Below are positions 16,657 through 25,079 of a stretch of 64,000 nt of DNA, piece after piece. Made by a program: the position numbers and the translations under genes. Position 1 is the first letter of the stretch, and every line of letters starts with the position of its first letter. The notes beneath the pieces were generated by a model. That model worked only from the letters and a program-made list of their open reading frames with translations. It did not search any database and was not told where the DNA came from. Origin of the DNA: JAJFUE01 sp039683515 (GTDB taxonomy: Bacteria; Sumerlaeota; Sumerlaeia; MVZB01); the NCBI GenBank assembly GCA_039683515.1, contig JBDKRG010000058.1, positions 62,001 through 126,000 on the forward strand. The letters are read 5' to 3'.

Positions 16657-16687
16657 ATCGTCGCCAGTCCAAATGATGTAGGGAATG

Positions 16688-16726
16688 ATCGTGCGCCGTG
16701 CGTCGTCATCGTAATCATAATCGACC
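16688..16726. repeat. family B intergenic repeat, copy 3
   Basis: GTGCGCCGTGCGTCGTCATC followed by GTAATCATAATCG, 17 bases from the minus-strand aminotransferase stop and in the same orientation as copy 1. Confidence 0.55.
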
Positions 16727-16743
16727 TGCGCCGACCCTTGCCG

Positions 16744-18027
16744 CTACACCAGGCAGCCGCGGATGCGCTCGTCGAGCAATCCCTGCGTCGTTCCGCGTTC
16801 GACGGCGCCGGCGACCGTCCGCAGCGCTTCGCCGAACGCCGCCGCCACCGCGTTCAAATCCTGGTCCGTGTGGCTGTAACACATGGTCAGGCTGCCCTGC
16901 GTGATGATCCCGGCGCGGGCGAGTTCCTGGATGAGCAGCCAGCGCAGCTGCCGCGCGCCGACTTGGCCGTGATCCTCGAACTGAAGGCAAAGGCGCGCCT
17001 CCCATCCCTCAAACCCCGTGTTCAACCCGCATTGTTTCGCCGCCGCCGCGTATGCCTCCCGCAGGAAGCGCCCTTTCCTCGCCAGTTCGGCGCAAACGTT
17101 TTTTTTGCGCAGTTCGCCGAGCGTGGCCAGCGCGGCCGCGATCGAGACCGACTCGGCCTCGAACGTCATCCCGTAGCGGGCCTGCGGGAGCAGGCGCATG
17201 AACCGCTCGCTGCCGGCCAGCACCGACAGCGGCATCCCATTGGCAATTGACTTGCCGTAACAGCTCAGGTCGGGCGTCACCGCCCAGACCTCCTGAGCCC
17301 CGCCCGGTGCGACCCTGAATCCGCTGATCATCTCGTCGAAAATGACGAGCGCCCCGTGTCGGCGGACGATCTCGGCGATTTCCCGGATCGCTTCGGCCCC
17401 GGCCCGGGGCGGCGCCATCGGGTCGAGGATCAGGCACGCGATCCCATCCCGCCGCCGGCGGAACTCGGCGTCAACGGCGGCCGGCGTCAGCTCGGGCAGC
17501 GTGTGGATCAACCCTCGCAATGCCTTCGGGATTCCCAAACAATCCGATGACGCCATCCACCAGTCATGAAATCCATGATATCCGAAATGAATAATATGCT
17601 CGCGCCCGGTCACCGCCCGCGCGAGCCGCACCGCTCCCGCCGTCACGTCCGAGCCGTTCTTGCCATAGCGGATCTGTTCGGCGCCGGGGACGATCTCGCG
17701 GAGCAGGCTCATCAGCGGGAAGAAGTTGGGGTCGGGCACGCCCAGGTTGGCGAACTGCCGCGCCTGGCGCCGAATGGCCCAGCTCACCGCCGGGTAGCCG
17801 TAGCCGAGAAGGTTGGTGCCCCAGGCCGAATTGAGGTCGATGAACTCGCGCCCCTGATGATCGACGAGGCGCCCGCCGCGCCCCGCCGCCCCCTGCATCG
17901 GATGCAGATGCGGGCTCAGGTCCCAATCGTATATTGTGGGCGGCTCGGCGGCCGGAACTCGCGTCAGACGCCGGCGCATCCAGCCGATCAGCCGCCTTGG
18001 AAAACTGCGCATGCCGCCCATGAGCAC
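16744..18027 (-). CDS. class III PLP-dependent aminotransferase, glutamate-1-semialdehyde aminomutase-like (paralogue 1)
   Basis: The product has 427 residues from a GTG at 18027, placed five bases after AAGGAG; an ATG at 18021 is the alternative. Fold type I PLP enzyme: YGKNGSDVTAGAVRLAR, HGFHDWW, the cofactor Asp in LVIFDEMISGFR (Asp231) and the PLP lysine in CYGKSIANGMPLS (Lys259). The motif set is that of HemL-like aminomutases, but the protein is not in a haem context. Relatives in surface-sugar and secondary-metabolite clusters transfer or shift amino groups. It is a clear paralogue of the gene at 21986-23227, with near-identical blocks in the same order. Substrate unknown. Confidence 0.88.
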   Translation of the reverse strand: MLMGGMRSFPRRLIGWMRRRLTRVPAAEPPTIYDWDLSPHLHPMQGAAGRGGRLVDHQGREFIDLNSAWGTNLLGYGYPAVSWAIRRQARQFANLGVPDPNFFPLMSLLREIVPGAEQIRYGKNGSDVTAGAVRLARAVTGREHIIHFGYHGFHDWWMASSDCLGIPKALRGLIHTLPELTPAAVDAEFRRRRDGIACLILDPMAPPRAGAEAIREIAEIVRRHGALVIFDEMISGFRVAPGGAQEVWAVTPDLSCYGKSIANGMPLSVLAGSERFMRLLPQARYGMTFEAESVSIAAALATLGELRKKNVCAELARKGRFLREAYAAAAKQCGLNTGFEGWEARLCLQFEDHGQVGARQLRWLLIQELARAGIITQGSLTMCYSHTDQDLNAVAAAFGEALRTVAGAVERGTTQGLLDERIRGCLV

Positions 18028-18039
18028 CGGATCTCCTTG

Positions 18040-18121
18040 TCGGTTACCTCGCTGTCGCAAACTGTAACTGACAAACCAAAAACACGAAACTGGAAACTCG
18101 AAACATAAAAAATATATTCTA
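18040..18121. repeat. intergenic spacer with CGAAACTGGAAACTCG-type words
   Basis: Short near-repeats of GAAACTGGAAACTCGAAAC type (18080-18106), then an AT-rich tail. It separates divergent paralogue 1 from the fusion gene and resembles family A in style. The promoters of both genes must lie here or inside the genes. Confidence 0.45.
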
Positions 18122-20467
18122 ATGTTTCGTTTCCTGACGTCCCTGAACGCTGAAGCCGGATTTGTGATTCTTATGATGCGCCGTCTATTGAACCGATTGT
18201 CCTCCGCCGGCAGAAAAATCAGGCACTGCGTCAGCACGGCCTGGCTGAGAAAACTTTTTCCCCATGCCGGCCCGCCTGATCGGTTCGCGCACCGGCTTCA
18301 GCGCATGCACGCGGCCATGATTGACATCGATGGCCGGCGGGCGGGTTTGGTGATCTGCAATTTCATTTATCCCGAAGTCGACGGCAGCATCCAGACCGGC
18401 GCCGTAAAATTCTTTCTTCCGATCGCGCTCAAGGAGCACCCGGTCCGGCGCGTGCCGCTGTTGCACAACGCCGGCTACGAGATCGGCGATGACGAAGCGC
18501 TGGACTATGTCGGCGAAGGGCTCGCGGTTTCGACGGTTCACAACCATCCGCTCAATGTGTTGTCGCGCGGCCCCAAGCTGGAATGGGCGCTGATGCACGC
18601 GGTGCGCCGTCTCCCGTTTGTCGACGACGCCCGCGTGATGGTCAAAGGGATTTGCACGGGCGGCAATCAGGCGATCTTGTCGGCGGTTGAAACTTTCCCG
18701 CTTCTTTGCGCCATGCCGATCGTCCCGCTCGTCAACGTGACCTACAATTTCTCGTATTTGGAAGAAAACATGACCCTGGCGACATCATGCCGGTCGGGTT
18801 CCAACAGGCCCTGGCTCCCGAGCGTGGCCGCCCAGGCCGCGCTCCTCGAACAGGCCGCGCAGCGTTTCGGCGACGATTGGGAGGCGCCCGCATATTTCGA
18901 GCTGTCGCCGGCGCGACTGGTCGAGTACGTCACGGCTCCGGTGCTGACCGTCTTTTGCACCGCCGACTTGAACGTGCCCATGGATCAGGTGGCCATTGAA
19001 TGGACTCGGCCCTATGACGCGGCCGATTTTCCCGGCTGCTTCACGCGCGATATGTCCGCAGTCGTCGCGCATCCCGGTCGGCGCGTTCGCTTGCTGGACG
19101 TGGTTCCCTCCGGCGATCGCGATATTTTCACCGTGCTCGTTCCGGAACGCTTCAAACGGAGGCGGTTGGGCGAAAGCGATTTCACCGGCGAGCCGCTCGA
19201 GATGCCGTTCAGCCGTTCACGCCAATGGAGCGTCGCCATTGTCGACGAAGGCCCCCCGGAGCCGCGTTACTGTCATTTCAAACACCGCATCCAACCGGAT
19301 TTTGCGCCGTTCAGGCAGTGGGCCGATGGCGTCGGCATCCAAGCCGAACAGCTCACCGGGCGCAAACTCGAATGGCTGATGAAGCGCTGGATGGGCGTGC
19401 AGCCGCTGGACTTCATGGTGAACCCCGGCCAGGGTTCGCCGCACGCATGCAACCTTCTGGACTTCCCGCAGGCCGAGCGGGCCGACGTGCTGCGCGGCCT
19501 GATCACGTATGCGCGCAACGATGCCGCGGCCCTGCGCCTCGCGGATGTGTACGCGGCCCTGCCCGCGCATTGGAAGGCCATGGGAGAATCACTCGGCGAA
19601 GGTTCCGCCGACTCCGTTCGCCGGGCTCTCGCCCGGGCCTCGACTGGAGATGAAGCCCGCAATTTTCCCGGCCAGGAGAATCTTCAACGCCCCGAAACGG
19701 TATCGTCTTACTTCGGGCGGGGTTATTACCGCGTTTATCACGACTTTCTGCTGCCGCCCGAAAATACCCGTTTCGAGGTCGATTTCCTGATCCGCGAGCT
19801 GAAACCGCGGCGCGGCGAGCGCTGGCTCGACATGCCGTGCGGCTATGGCCGGCACATGGCGGCGCTCGCCGAGGCGCAACGCGGCCTTTGTCTGCTTGGC
19901 GGCGATTTATGCCGCGATTACCTGCGCCACGGCGACCTCCGTCCAGCCGCCGTCTCCGCCTGCGACATGCGCCGGCTGCCATTCGCCGACTCTTCGTTCG
20001 ACGCCGTGCTCAACATGCTCAACAGCTTCGGTTATTACCCGCCCGGCATCGCCAACCCCGATGACCGCGCCGTGCTGGCCGAGTTTGCGCGCGTGCTCAA
20101 GCCGGGCGGGCGCCTGGCGCTGGACCTGATCAACAGGCCCGCAATGATCGAGCGGGTGCGGCGCGATCCGATCATCCGCCACGCCGGTGGAGCCTACGAA
20201 TTGCTGGAGCGGTTCGTCTGGGACCAGGCAAGCGAACTGTTGCACAACGAGACGGTCTGGCGCTGGCCGGGCGGCCGCGAGCGCGCGTGCTACATGATGC
20301 GGCTTTACACGCCGGCGCAGATCGAACGAATGCTCAACCGCAACGGGCTTGAAGTGGAGAACATGTTCGGCGGTTTCGACGGCCGGCGTTTCGATCCCCG
20401 CGATGCCGGCCGCATGCTGGTCATCGCGAGAAAACACTCCCGCGGCCCGAACGGACACGTCGCATGA
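18122..20467 (+). CDS. alpha/beta-hydrolase-like domain fused to a SAM methyltransferase
   Basis: The product has 781 residues. The N-terminal half (about 60-480) looks like an alpha/beta hydrolase. MVKGICTGGNQAI carries Cys178 at the nucleophile-elbow position instead of Ser, followed by VLTVFCTADLNVPMDQ, a strand-Asp loop like those holding the acid residue. The C-terminal domain (about 555-770) is a class I methyltransferase with WLDMPCGYGRHMAALAE (motif I), FDAVLNMLNSFGYY and RVLKPGGRLALDLIN. About 75 residues link the two parts. An ATG pair at 18173 is a possible later start. The two domains may act in sequence on one substrate, as in polyester- or glycan-tailoring enzymes, but I know no characterised example. 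Its last 47 bases overlap the convergent radical SAM gene. Confidence 0.72.
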   Translation: MFRFLTSLNAEAGFVILMMRRLLNRLSSAGRKIRHCVSTAWLRKLFPHAGPPDRFAHRLQRMHAAMIDIDGRRAGLVICNFIYPEVDGSIQTGAVKFFLPIALKEHPVRRVPLLHNAGYEIGDDEALDYVGEGLAVSTVHNHPLNVLSRGPKLEWALMHAVRRLPFVDDARVMVKGICTGGNQAILSAVETFPLLCAMPIVPLVNVTYNFSYLEENMTLATSCRSGSNRPWLPSVAAQAALLEQAAQRFGDDWEAPAYFELSPARLVEYVTAPVLTVFCTADLNVPMDQVAIEWTRPYDAADFPGCFTRDMSAVVAHPGRRVRLLDVVPSGDRDIFTVLVPERFKRRRLGESDFTGEPLEMPFSRSRQWSVAIVDEGPPEPRYCHFKHRIQPDFAPFRQWADGVGIQAEQLTGRKLEWLMKRWMGVQPLDFMVNPGQGSPHACNLLDFPQAERADVLRGLITYARNDAAALRLADVYAALPAHWKAMGESLGEGSADSVRRALARASTGDEARNFPGQENLQRPETVSSYFGRGYYRVYHDFLLPPENTRFEVDFLIRELKPRRGERWLDMPCGYGRHMAALAEAQRGLCLLGGDLCRDYLRHGDLRPAAVSACDMRRLPFADSSFDAVLNMLNSFGYYPPGIANPDDRAVLAEFARVLKPGGRLALDLINRPAMIERVRRDPIIRHAGGAYELLERFVWDQASELLHNETVWRWPGGRERACYMMRLYTPAQIERMLNRNGLEVENMFGGFDGRRFDPRDAGRMLVIARKHSRGPNGHVA

Positions 20468-21989
20468 GATTCTGGAGCCCGTGATACATTCTCAGCAGAC
20501 GGCCGACCACGATGATGCGCAGCCGGCTTAGGCCCGATCGATTGTCCGCCGTCTGCACGTAGTCGGTCGTCAGGCGCAGCGCGCGGGCGAGCGCTCGCGG
20601 GTGCCGCTGCGCGGGCCGGCTGCGGCTCAGGCGGCGGATGATCGACTCCGGGAAACTGCGCTTGCTGGCCATGTAATAAATGCATTCCCAGAACAAGGCT
20701 TCGTCCGTGCGACGCAGGTCCAGCACGAACGAGGAACGATGCAGGTTCATGAGCCTGACATCCTCGATGTCGTCGCGCCCGATGGCGCCCCGTTCCAGAA
20801 GGGTCCGGGTCAGCGCGTAGCCCGGGTAGTATGCCAGCGATTCGCAGCTCAACAGAAACGGCCGCGGCAGCCGCAGCAGCAGTTCCAGGGTCACTTGGTG
20901 ATCCTCGAAAGTTTCCAATGGATTGTCGAGGATCAGATCGATGCAGTACTCGATGCCGTGGCGCCGCAGGGCGCTCGCCGCGGCGATCACGTCCTCATTG
21001 CTCTCGCGACGGTGGTAGAACTCCTTGCGAATTCGCGCCGAGCCGGTTTGGACGCCCATGGTCATGACCTTCACGCCGGCCCGTTTGAGCATTTCGAGAG
21101 CCGGGCGCTGCGCCACGAGCGGGTGGCAGTAGCATATGAACGGGACGCCGATTTCGGCGCGGTAGATTTCGGTGAATTCACGCAGCCACCGCTCATCCAG
21201 CGTGAAGATGTCATCCCAGAAATGAACATCCACGAGATTGGGATAGCGGCCCCGGCCGCGGCGCAGTTCCTCGATCACGTAGCCCGCCGAGTGCCGGCGA
21301 AGGTAGGGCCCAAGCCCCTTGTACAGTTCGCGCAGCGGTTGATGCAGGCAAAATGTACATCGGAACGGGCATCCCCGCGAGCTCATGATCGGGTAGGCGT
21401 AGGTCTGCCCGGGTGGCGGCGGGGATTGCGCGCGCCCGTGGTCGATGTAGTGCATCTGATCGTCGGCCAGTGTCGGAAACGGGATTGTGTCGAGGTCGCT
21501 GATCAGCGGCCGCAGCTGGTTTCTGACCACCTCGGCGCCGTGCTTGAACCACAAATTGCGCACGTGTTGAAAGGGACGTTCTTCCCTCAGCGCGACCGCC
21601 AGCTCGATGAGCGCGTCCTCTCCTTCGCCGATGCAGACCGCATCGGCATGCGTCAGGCACGATTCCGGGGAGACGGTCGGGTGAGGGCCGCCCCACACGA
21701 TCAACGTCCCCGTTTCGCGGCGGATCCGATCCGAGATTTGCGCGGCAAGTTGCGCGTGCACCGAGAACACATTCAGGCCGACAAACAGCGGATCCAGCTC
21801 CTTGACCAGCTTCACAAGCGCCTCGATGTCAGCCGCTTCGGGTGGCTCGAGAATGCAATTGGGCCCCATCTCTTTGAAGAAGATGGAATGCACGGGGATG
21901 TCCGCGCGGCGCAACACCGCATCGAGTGTCCGAATGGCCATCGACTGAATCTGGTAAAAACCGATGAGGATGACCGGCTGCGATTTCAT
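20421..21989 (-). CDS. B12-binding domain radical SAM enzyme of the accessory cluster
   Basis: The product has 522 residues. The ATG at 21989 overlaps the stop of the upstream aminotransferase (ATGA), which fixes the start; the open frame upstream of it is a shadow. Domain order: cobalamin-binding domain (1-150; LIVWGGPHPTVSP, CIGEGEDALIEL), then the radical SAM domain with CPFRCTFC at about residue 210 (MSSRGCPFRCTFCLHQP), HFWDDIFTLDERW and VKVMTMGVQTGS, then a helical C-terminal ~130 residues. Like the 7995 gene it lacks an obvious DxHxxG motif. Relatives methylate unactivated carbon or rebuild rings. Coupling to an aminotransferase and a glycan-type ABC ATPase suggests modification of an amino-sugar or lipid precursor, which is inference. 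Confidence 0.87.
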   Translation of the reverse strand: MKSQPVILIGFYQIQSMAIRTLDAVLRRADIPVHSIFFKEMGPNCILEPPEAADIEALVKLVKELDPLFVGLNVFSVHAQLAAQISDRIRRETGTLIVWGGPHPTVSPESCLTHADAVCIGEGEDALIELAVALREERPFQHVRNLWFKHGAEVVRNQLRPLISDLDTIPFPTLADDQMHYIDHGRAQSPPPPGQTYAYPIMSSRGCPFRCTFCLHQPLRELYKGLGPYLRRHSAGYVIEELRRGRGRYPNLVDVHFWDDIFTLDERWLREFTEIYRAEIGVPFICYCHPLVAQRPALEMLKRAGVKVMTMGVQTGSARIRKEFYHRRESNEDVIAAASALRRHGIEYCIDLILDNPLETFEDHQVTLELLLRLPRPFLLSCESLAYYPGYALTRTLLERGAIGRDDIEDVRLMNLHRSSFVLDLRRTDEALFWECIYYMASKRSFPESIIRRLSRSRPAQRHPRALARALRLTTDYVQTADNRSGLSRLRIIVVGRLLRMYHGLQNLMRRVRSGRGSVFSR

Positions 21990-23227
21990 AGCGCCTGGCG
22001 GATCCTTTCGTCGAGCATTCCCCGCACGGAGCCCCGGTCGACGGCGTCGCGCATGACGCCAAGCGCATTCGCCAGCGCCGCCGCGACGGCTCGCACGTCG
22101 CGGTCCGTGTGGCTGTAGCACAGATTGAAGAAACCCTGGGTCAGGATCCCGGCGCGCGCCAGCTCCTGAAGGCACAGCCAGCGCAGTTCGCGCGCGGCGA
22201 CCGCGCCATGGCTCTCGAACGACAACATGGGCCGGGCGTCCGCGCCGACGAGCGCCGTATTCAAGCCGTGTTCGCGCGCGGATCCGGCGTAGGCCTCGCG
22301 CAAGGCGCGGCCCTTTGCCGCCAGCGCCGTGGGGACGTCTCGCTTGCGCAGTTCCCGCAGCGTGGCCAGCGCCGCGGCGATCGACACCGCCTCGCCTTCG
22401 AACGTCATGCCAAAATTGATTTTGGGCATGTGGCGCATCCAGCGTTCGCTTCCGGCCAGAACCGACAGCGGCATGCCATTGGCGATCGCCTTGCCGAAGC
22501 AGCACAAGTCCGGCGCCACCCCCCACACCTCCTGCGCGCCGCCGAGCGCGACACGAAACCCGCTGAAGACTTCATCGAAGATCACCAGCGCTCCATGGCG
22601 ATGAACGATCTCGACGATCTCGCGCACTGTCTCGACCCTGGCCCATGGCGGAACCATCGGATCGAGGATCAGGCAGGCGATCTCTCCCGGATGCCTACGG
22701 AACGCGCCATCCACGGCCTCGGGCGTGAGTTCGGCGAGCGTGATCACCAACGGCCGAAGCGCTTCGGGAATCCCTTCGCACGGCGTCGAAGCCACCCACC
22801 AGTCGTGGAAACCATGATAGCCATGGTGCATGACCCGCTCCCGGCGCGCGATCTCTCGCGCCAGGCGCACGGCCCCCGCCGTCGCGTCCGATCCGTTCTT
22901 GCCCAACCGGATGTTCTCGACGCAGGGCATCATCTCGTGCAGAAGCGAATATAATTCCCAGCCTCCGGGAAAAGAGATGGCCGGATTCGTGAACTGCCGG
23001 GCCTGGCGCTCAATGGCTTTGACGACGCAACGGTAGCCATGCCCCAGGATGTTCGAGCCGGCCCCCCCGTAAAGATCGATGAAATCCCGCCCCTGCTTGT
23101 CGACGATGTGCCCTCCGTAAGCCTTGATGATCTCCGACGGGTGAATATTGGGATTCAGTTCATAATCCCGGACTGGTTCCAATTGTTCGGCAGGCTCAAC
23201 GGTGGTCGATGCTATTTCGTCGCTCAT
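21986..23227 (-). CDS. class III PLP-dependent aminotransferase, glutamate-1-semialdehyde aminomutase-like (paralogue 2)
   Basis: The product has 413 residues, with a GGAA ribosome-binding site about 6 bases before the ATG. Conserved blocks: LGKNGSDATAGAVRLAR, HGFHDWW, Asp218 in LVIFDEVFSGFR and PLP Lys246 in CFGKAIANGMPLS. The order and wording of the blocks match the gene at 16744-18027 over most of the length, so the two arose by duplication. It lies 12 bases after the ABC ATPase gene and overlaps the radical SAM gene by four bases, giving a three-gene operon (24499 to 20421, minus strand). It is not linked to haem genes. The amino acceptor is unknown; a sugar or carboxylic acid in surface-glycan or secondary metabolism is most likely. 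Confidence 0.88.
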   Translation of the reverse strand: MSDEIASTTVEPAEQLEPVRDYELNPNIHPSEIIKAYGGHIVDKQGRDFIDLYGGAGSNILGHGYRCVVKAIERQARQFTNPAISFPGGWELYSLLHEMMPCVENIRLGKNGSDATAGAVRLAREIARRERVMHHGYHGFHDWWVASTPCEGIPEALRPLVITLAELTPEAVDGAFRRHPGEIACLILDPMVPPWARVETVREIVEIVHRHGALVIFDEVFSGFRVALGGAQEVWGVAPDLCCFGKAIANGMPLSVLAGSERWMRHMPKINFGMTFEGEAVSIAAALATLRELRKRDVPTALAAKGRALREAYAGSAREHGLNTALVGADARPMLSFESHGAVAARELRWLCLQELARAGILTQGFFNLCYSHTDRDVRAVAAALANALGVMRDAVDRGSVRGMLDERIRQAL

Positions 23228-23239
23228 TCAATCTTCCTT

Positions 23240-24499
23240 TCAAGAGACGACTTTGGAAACGATCTCCACCGGCGCGACGGTATCCCAGTCGGGTTCCGTC
23301 TCCATCGTGAAATAGAAAATCTTGTAGAGCACGTCGTATTCCACTTCGACGTCCCCGGCCGGATGGAGCGCCAGCGTGAGGCCGTATCGTCCCGAAAGAA
23401 GCGGCAGGCGCTCGATGTCGATGCGAAACCCGCCTTTGCCGTTCCGCGGGCGGCTGGGTTGCGCCTCGCGATAGGCGCGCCACAGGCTCAGCACGGTGCC
23501 GGATGCCGTTTCTTCCAAACTTACCACGCAATCGACCGATTCGACGCCGGGCTCGGCGGTGTAATCCACTTCAATGGCCATTCCCTGGCCGCGCCGGAAG
23601 TGCGAGCACGGCCGGTTGGATGCGTCCAGCAGGCGGACTTCAGTCATGCGGGCTTCGCCGCTGCCGAAGCGGCCGGGCACGCCGGCGGCCACGGTGCGTT
23701 CAGTGAATCGGCCCGACCGGGTCGCGTAGTGGCGCGCGATCAGGTCGTTGCGATAGTCGGCCAGCACGGCGGCGGCCGGGCCGATGCGGCGGACGCGCCC
23801 CGTTTCAAGCCAGGCCACCCTGTCGCACACGCGCTCGGCCAGTTCGGGATAATGCGTCACAAAAACCAGCGTCATGCCCCCCGCGAGCATCTGGCGGATG
23901 CGCCTGATGCACCGCTCCTGATACGCCAGGTCGCCGACGGCCAGCACTTCATCGACCAGCAGCACCTCCGGCTCGGTGTGGATGGCAATGGCGAAGCCCA
24001 GGCGCACGAACATGCCCGACGAGTAGTGTTTAACCGGCATGTGACGGAAGTCGCCCAGTTCGGCGAAATCCAGGATCGGCTCAATGCGCTCTTCGATCTG
24101 CGCGGCGTCGAGGCCGTAGATGGCGCCCTGGAGCCGGATGTTTTCCTCGCCGGAAAGATCCGCGTGAAAGCCGGCGCCCAACTCGATCATCCCGACCACG
24201 CGCTCCCGTGCGTGGACCGTGCCGGCGGTCGGCGTCGTGATCCCGGCAATGATCTTGAGCAGCGTCGACTTGCCCGACCCGTTGGGGCCGATCAGGCCGA
24301 CGGCTTCGCCTCGGGCGATATTCAGGTCAACGCCGTCGACGGCGTTGATGAGGTCGCTGTGCACGCGCCGGGACAGAACGTTCAGCATCGCCCCCTTGAT
24401 CGTGTCGGCTCGGCCGTTCCTGCGCGAGTAATCTTTTCTCACGCAGCACAGTCTCACGGCGTACTCGGCCGAGACTTCGGCTTGCCGAACTGACGCCAT
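23240..24499 (-). CDS. ABC transporter ATP-binding protein with C-terminal glycan-binding-like domain (Wzt type)
   Basis: The product has 419 residues, with a strong GGAGGG site just before the ATG. The ATPase domain (1-~240) shows Walker A GPNGSGKST (71-79), ABC signature YSSGMFVRLGFA and Walker B VLLVDEVLAVGD, the wording of the polysaccharide-export subfamily (TagH/RfbE/Wzt). The C-terminal ~150 residues form a beta-sandwich-like region resembling the Wzt carbohydrate-binding domain that recognises the modified end of O-antigen before export. The partner permease (Wzm/TagG) is not in the window, so it either lies elsewhere or the protein has another partner. It leads the operon with aminotransferase 2 and the radical SAM gene. 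Confidence 0.9.
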   Translation of the reverse strand: MASVRQAEVSAEYAVRLCCVRKDYSRRNGRADTIKGAMLNVLSRRVHSDLINAVDGVDLNIARGEAVGLIGPNGSGKSTLLKIIAGITTPTAGTVHARERVVGMIELGAGFHADLSGEENIRLQGAIYGLDAAQIEERIEPILDFAELGDFRHMPVKHYSSGMFVRLGFAIAIHTEPEVLLVDEVLAVGDLAYQERCIRRIRQMLAGGMTLVFVTHYPELAERVCDRVAWLETGRVRRIGPAAAVLADYRNDLIARHYATRSGRFTERTVAAGVPGRFGSGEARMTEVRLLDASNRPCSHFRRGQGMAIEVDYTAEPGVESVDCVVSLEETASGTVLSLWRAYREAQPSRPRNGKGGFRIDIERLPLLSGRYGLTLALHPAGDVEVEYDVLYKIFYFTMETEPDWDTVAPVEIVSKVVS

Positions 24500-25079
24500 C
24501 TATCCCTCCAAAGCCGATACCGGATAACCGTCTGGGTTACAAGATGCCCAATATCGCTGAATCTTTCAACCTCCCAGGCGTCCCGCGGACGTAATCCGGG
24601 GAGCCGACGGCAAGGCCGACCAACTGCAATTTCACCAGCCGGCATACCCTCCTTCAGAGACAGGGCGCATATCCGGATTTCGACGCGGAATGATCGAGGT
24701 GGGATGAATTCAAACGTTGTCCAAAAAAATCCTCTTTGATCCTTCATGCATTGAACCACGGGGACGCGGAGGCGCTGAGAAACCGGGGGGGTGGCATCGG
24801 ACTTGCAAGGGGCGATGGGCCAAGGTGGCATCTCGTGTTTTCTCAATTCTCTCCGCGCCCTCGCACCTCCGTGGTTCATCGTTGGAACTTGATGAAGGAT
24901 TGAGGAAATCCTGAATTTCGGCCGAATCCCATGGACCGTGCCCGGAAAGTGTGCTATTTAAAGTCAATCCAGTCTGGCTGCCCGCACAGACGGATACGCC
25001 GGGCGGGTGGCCTTTATTTGACTGCAAATCGGATTATATTGGCTGAAGAGGCTGTGCTCTTCGGCATCGGTCATCGTAG
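24500..25079. repeat. intergenic region with a large imperfect inverted repeat
   Basis: No gene is found between the divergent ABC ATPase and hdrC genes (580 bases). Bases 24729-24783 and 24835-24911 are imperfect inverted copies sharing ATCCTTCAT, GAACCACGG, GCGGAGGCGC-like and GAGAAA blocks, with a 50-base loop that holds a direct GGTGGCATC repeat (24790 and 24824). The words belong to the CGCAGAGGCGC style (family D). Bases 24912-25079 hold the hdrC upstream region; no acceptable promoter pair is visible there. Confidence 0.6.

Noticed and set aside
16744..18027. Glutamate-1-semialdehyde aminomutase HemL of haem synthesis
   Set aside because: Motifs are HemL-like, but two paralogues are present beside radical SAM, SDR and glycan ATPase genes and no other hem gene is in the window.
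25018..25040. Promoter-like TTGACT and TATATT upstream of hdrC
   Set aside because: The spacer is only 11 bases, too short for sigma-70 contact with both boxes.
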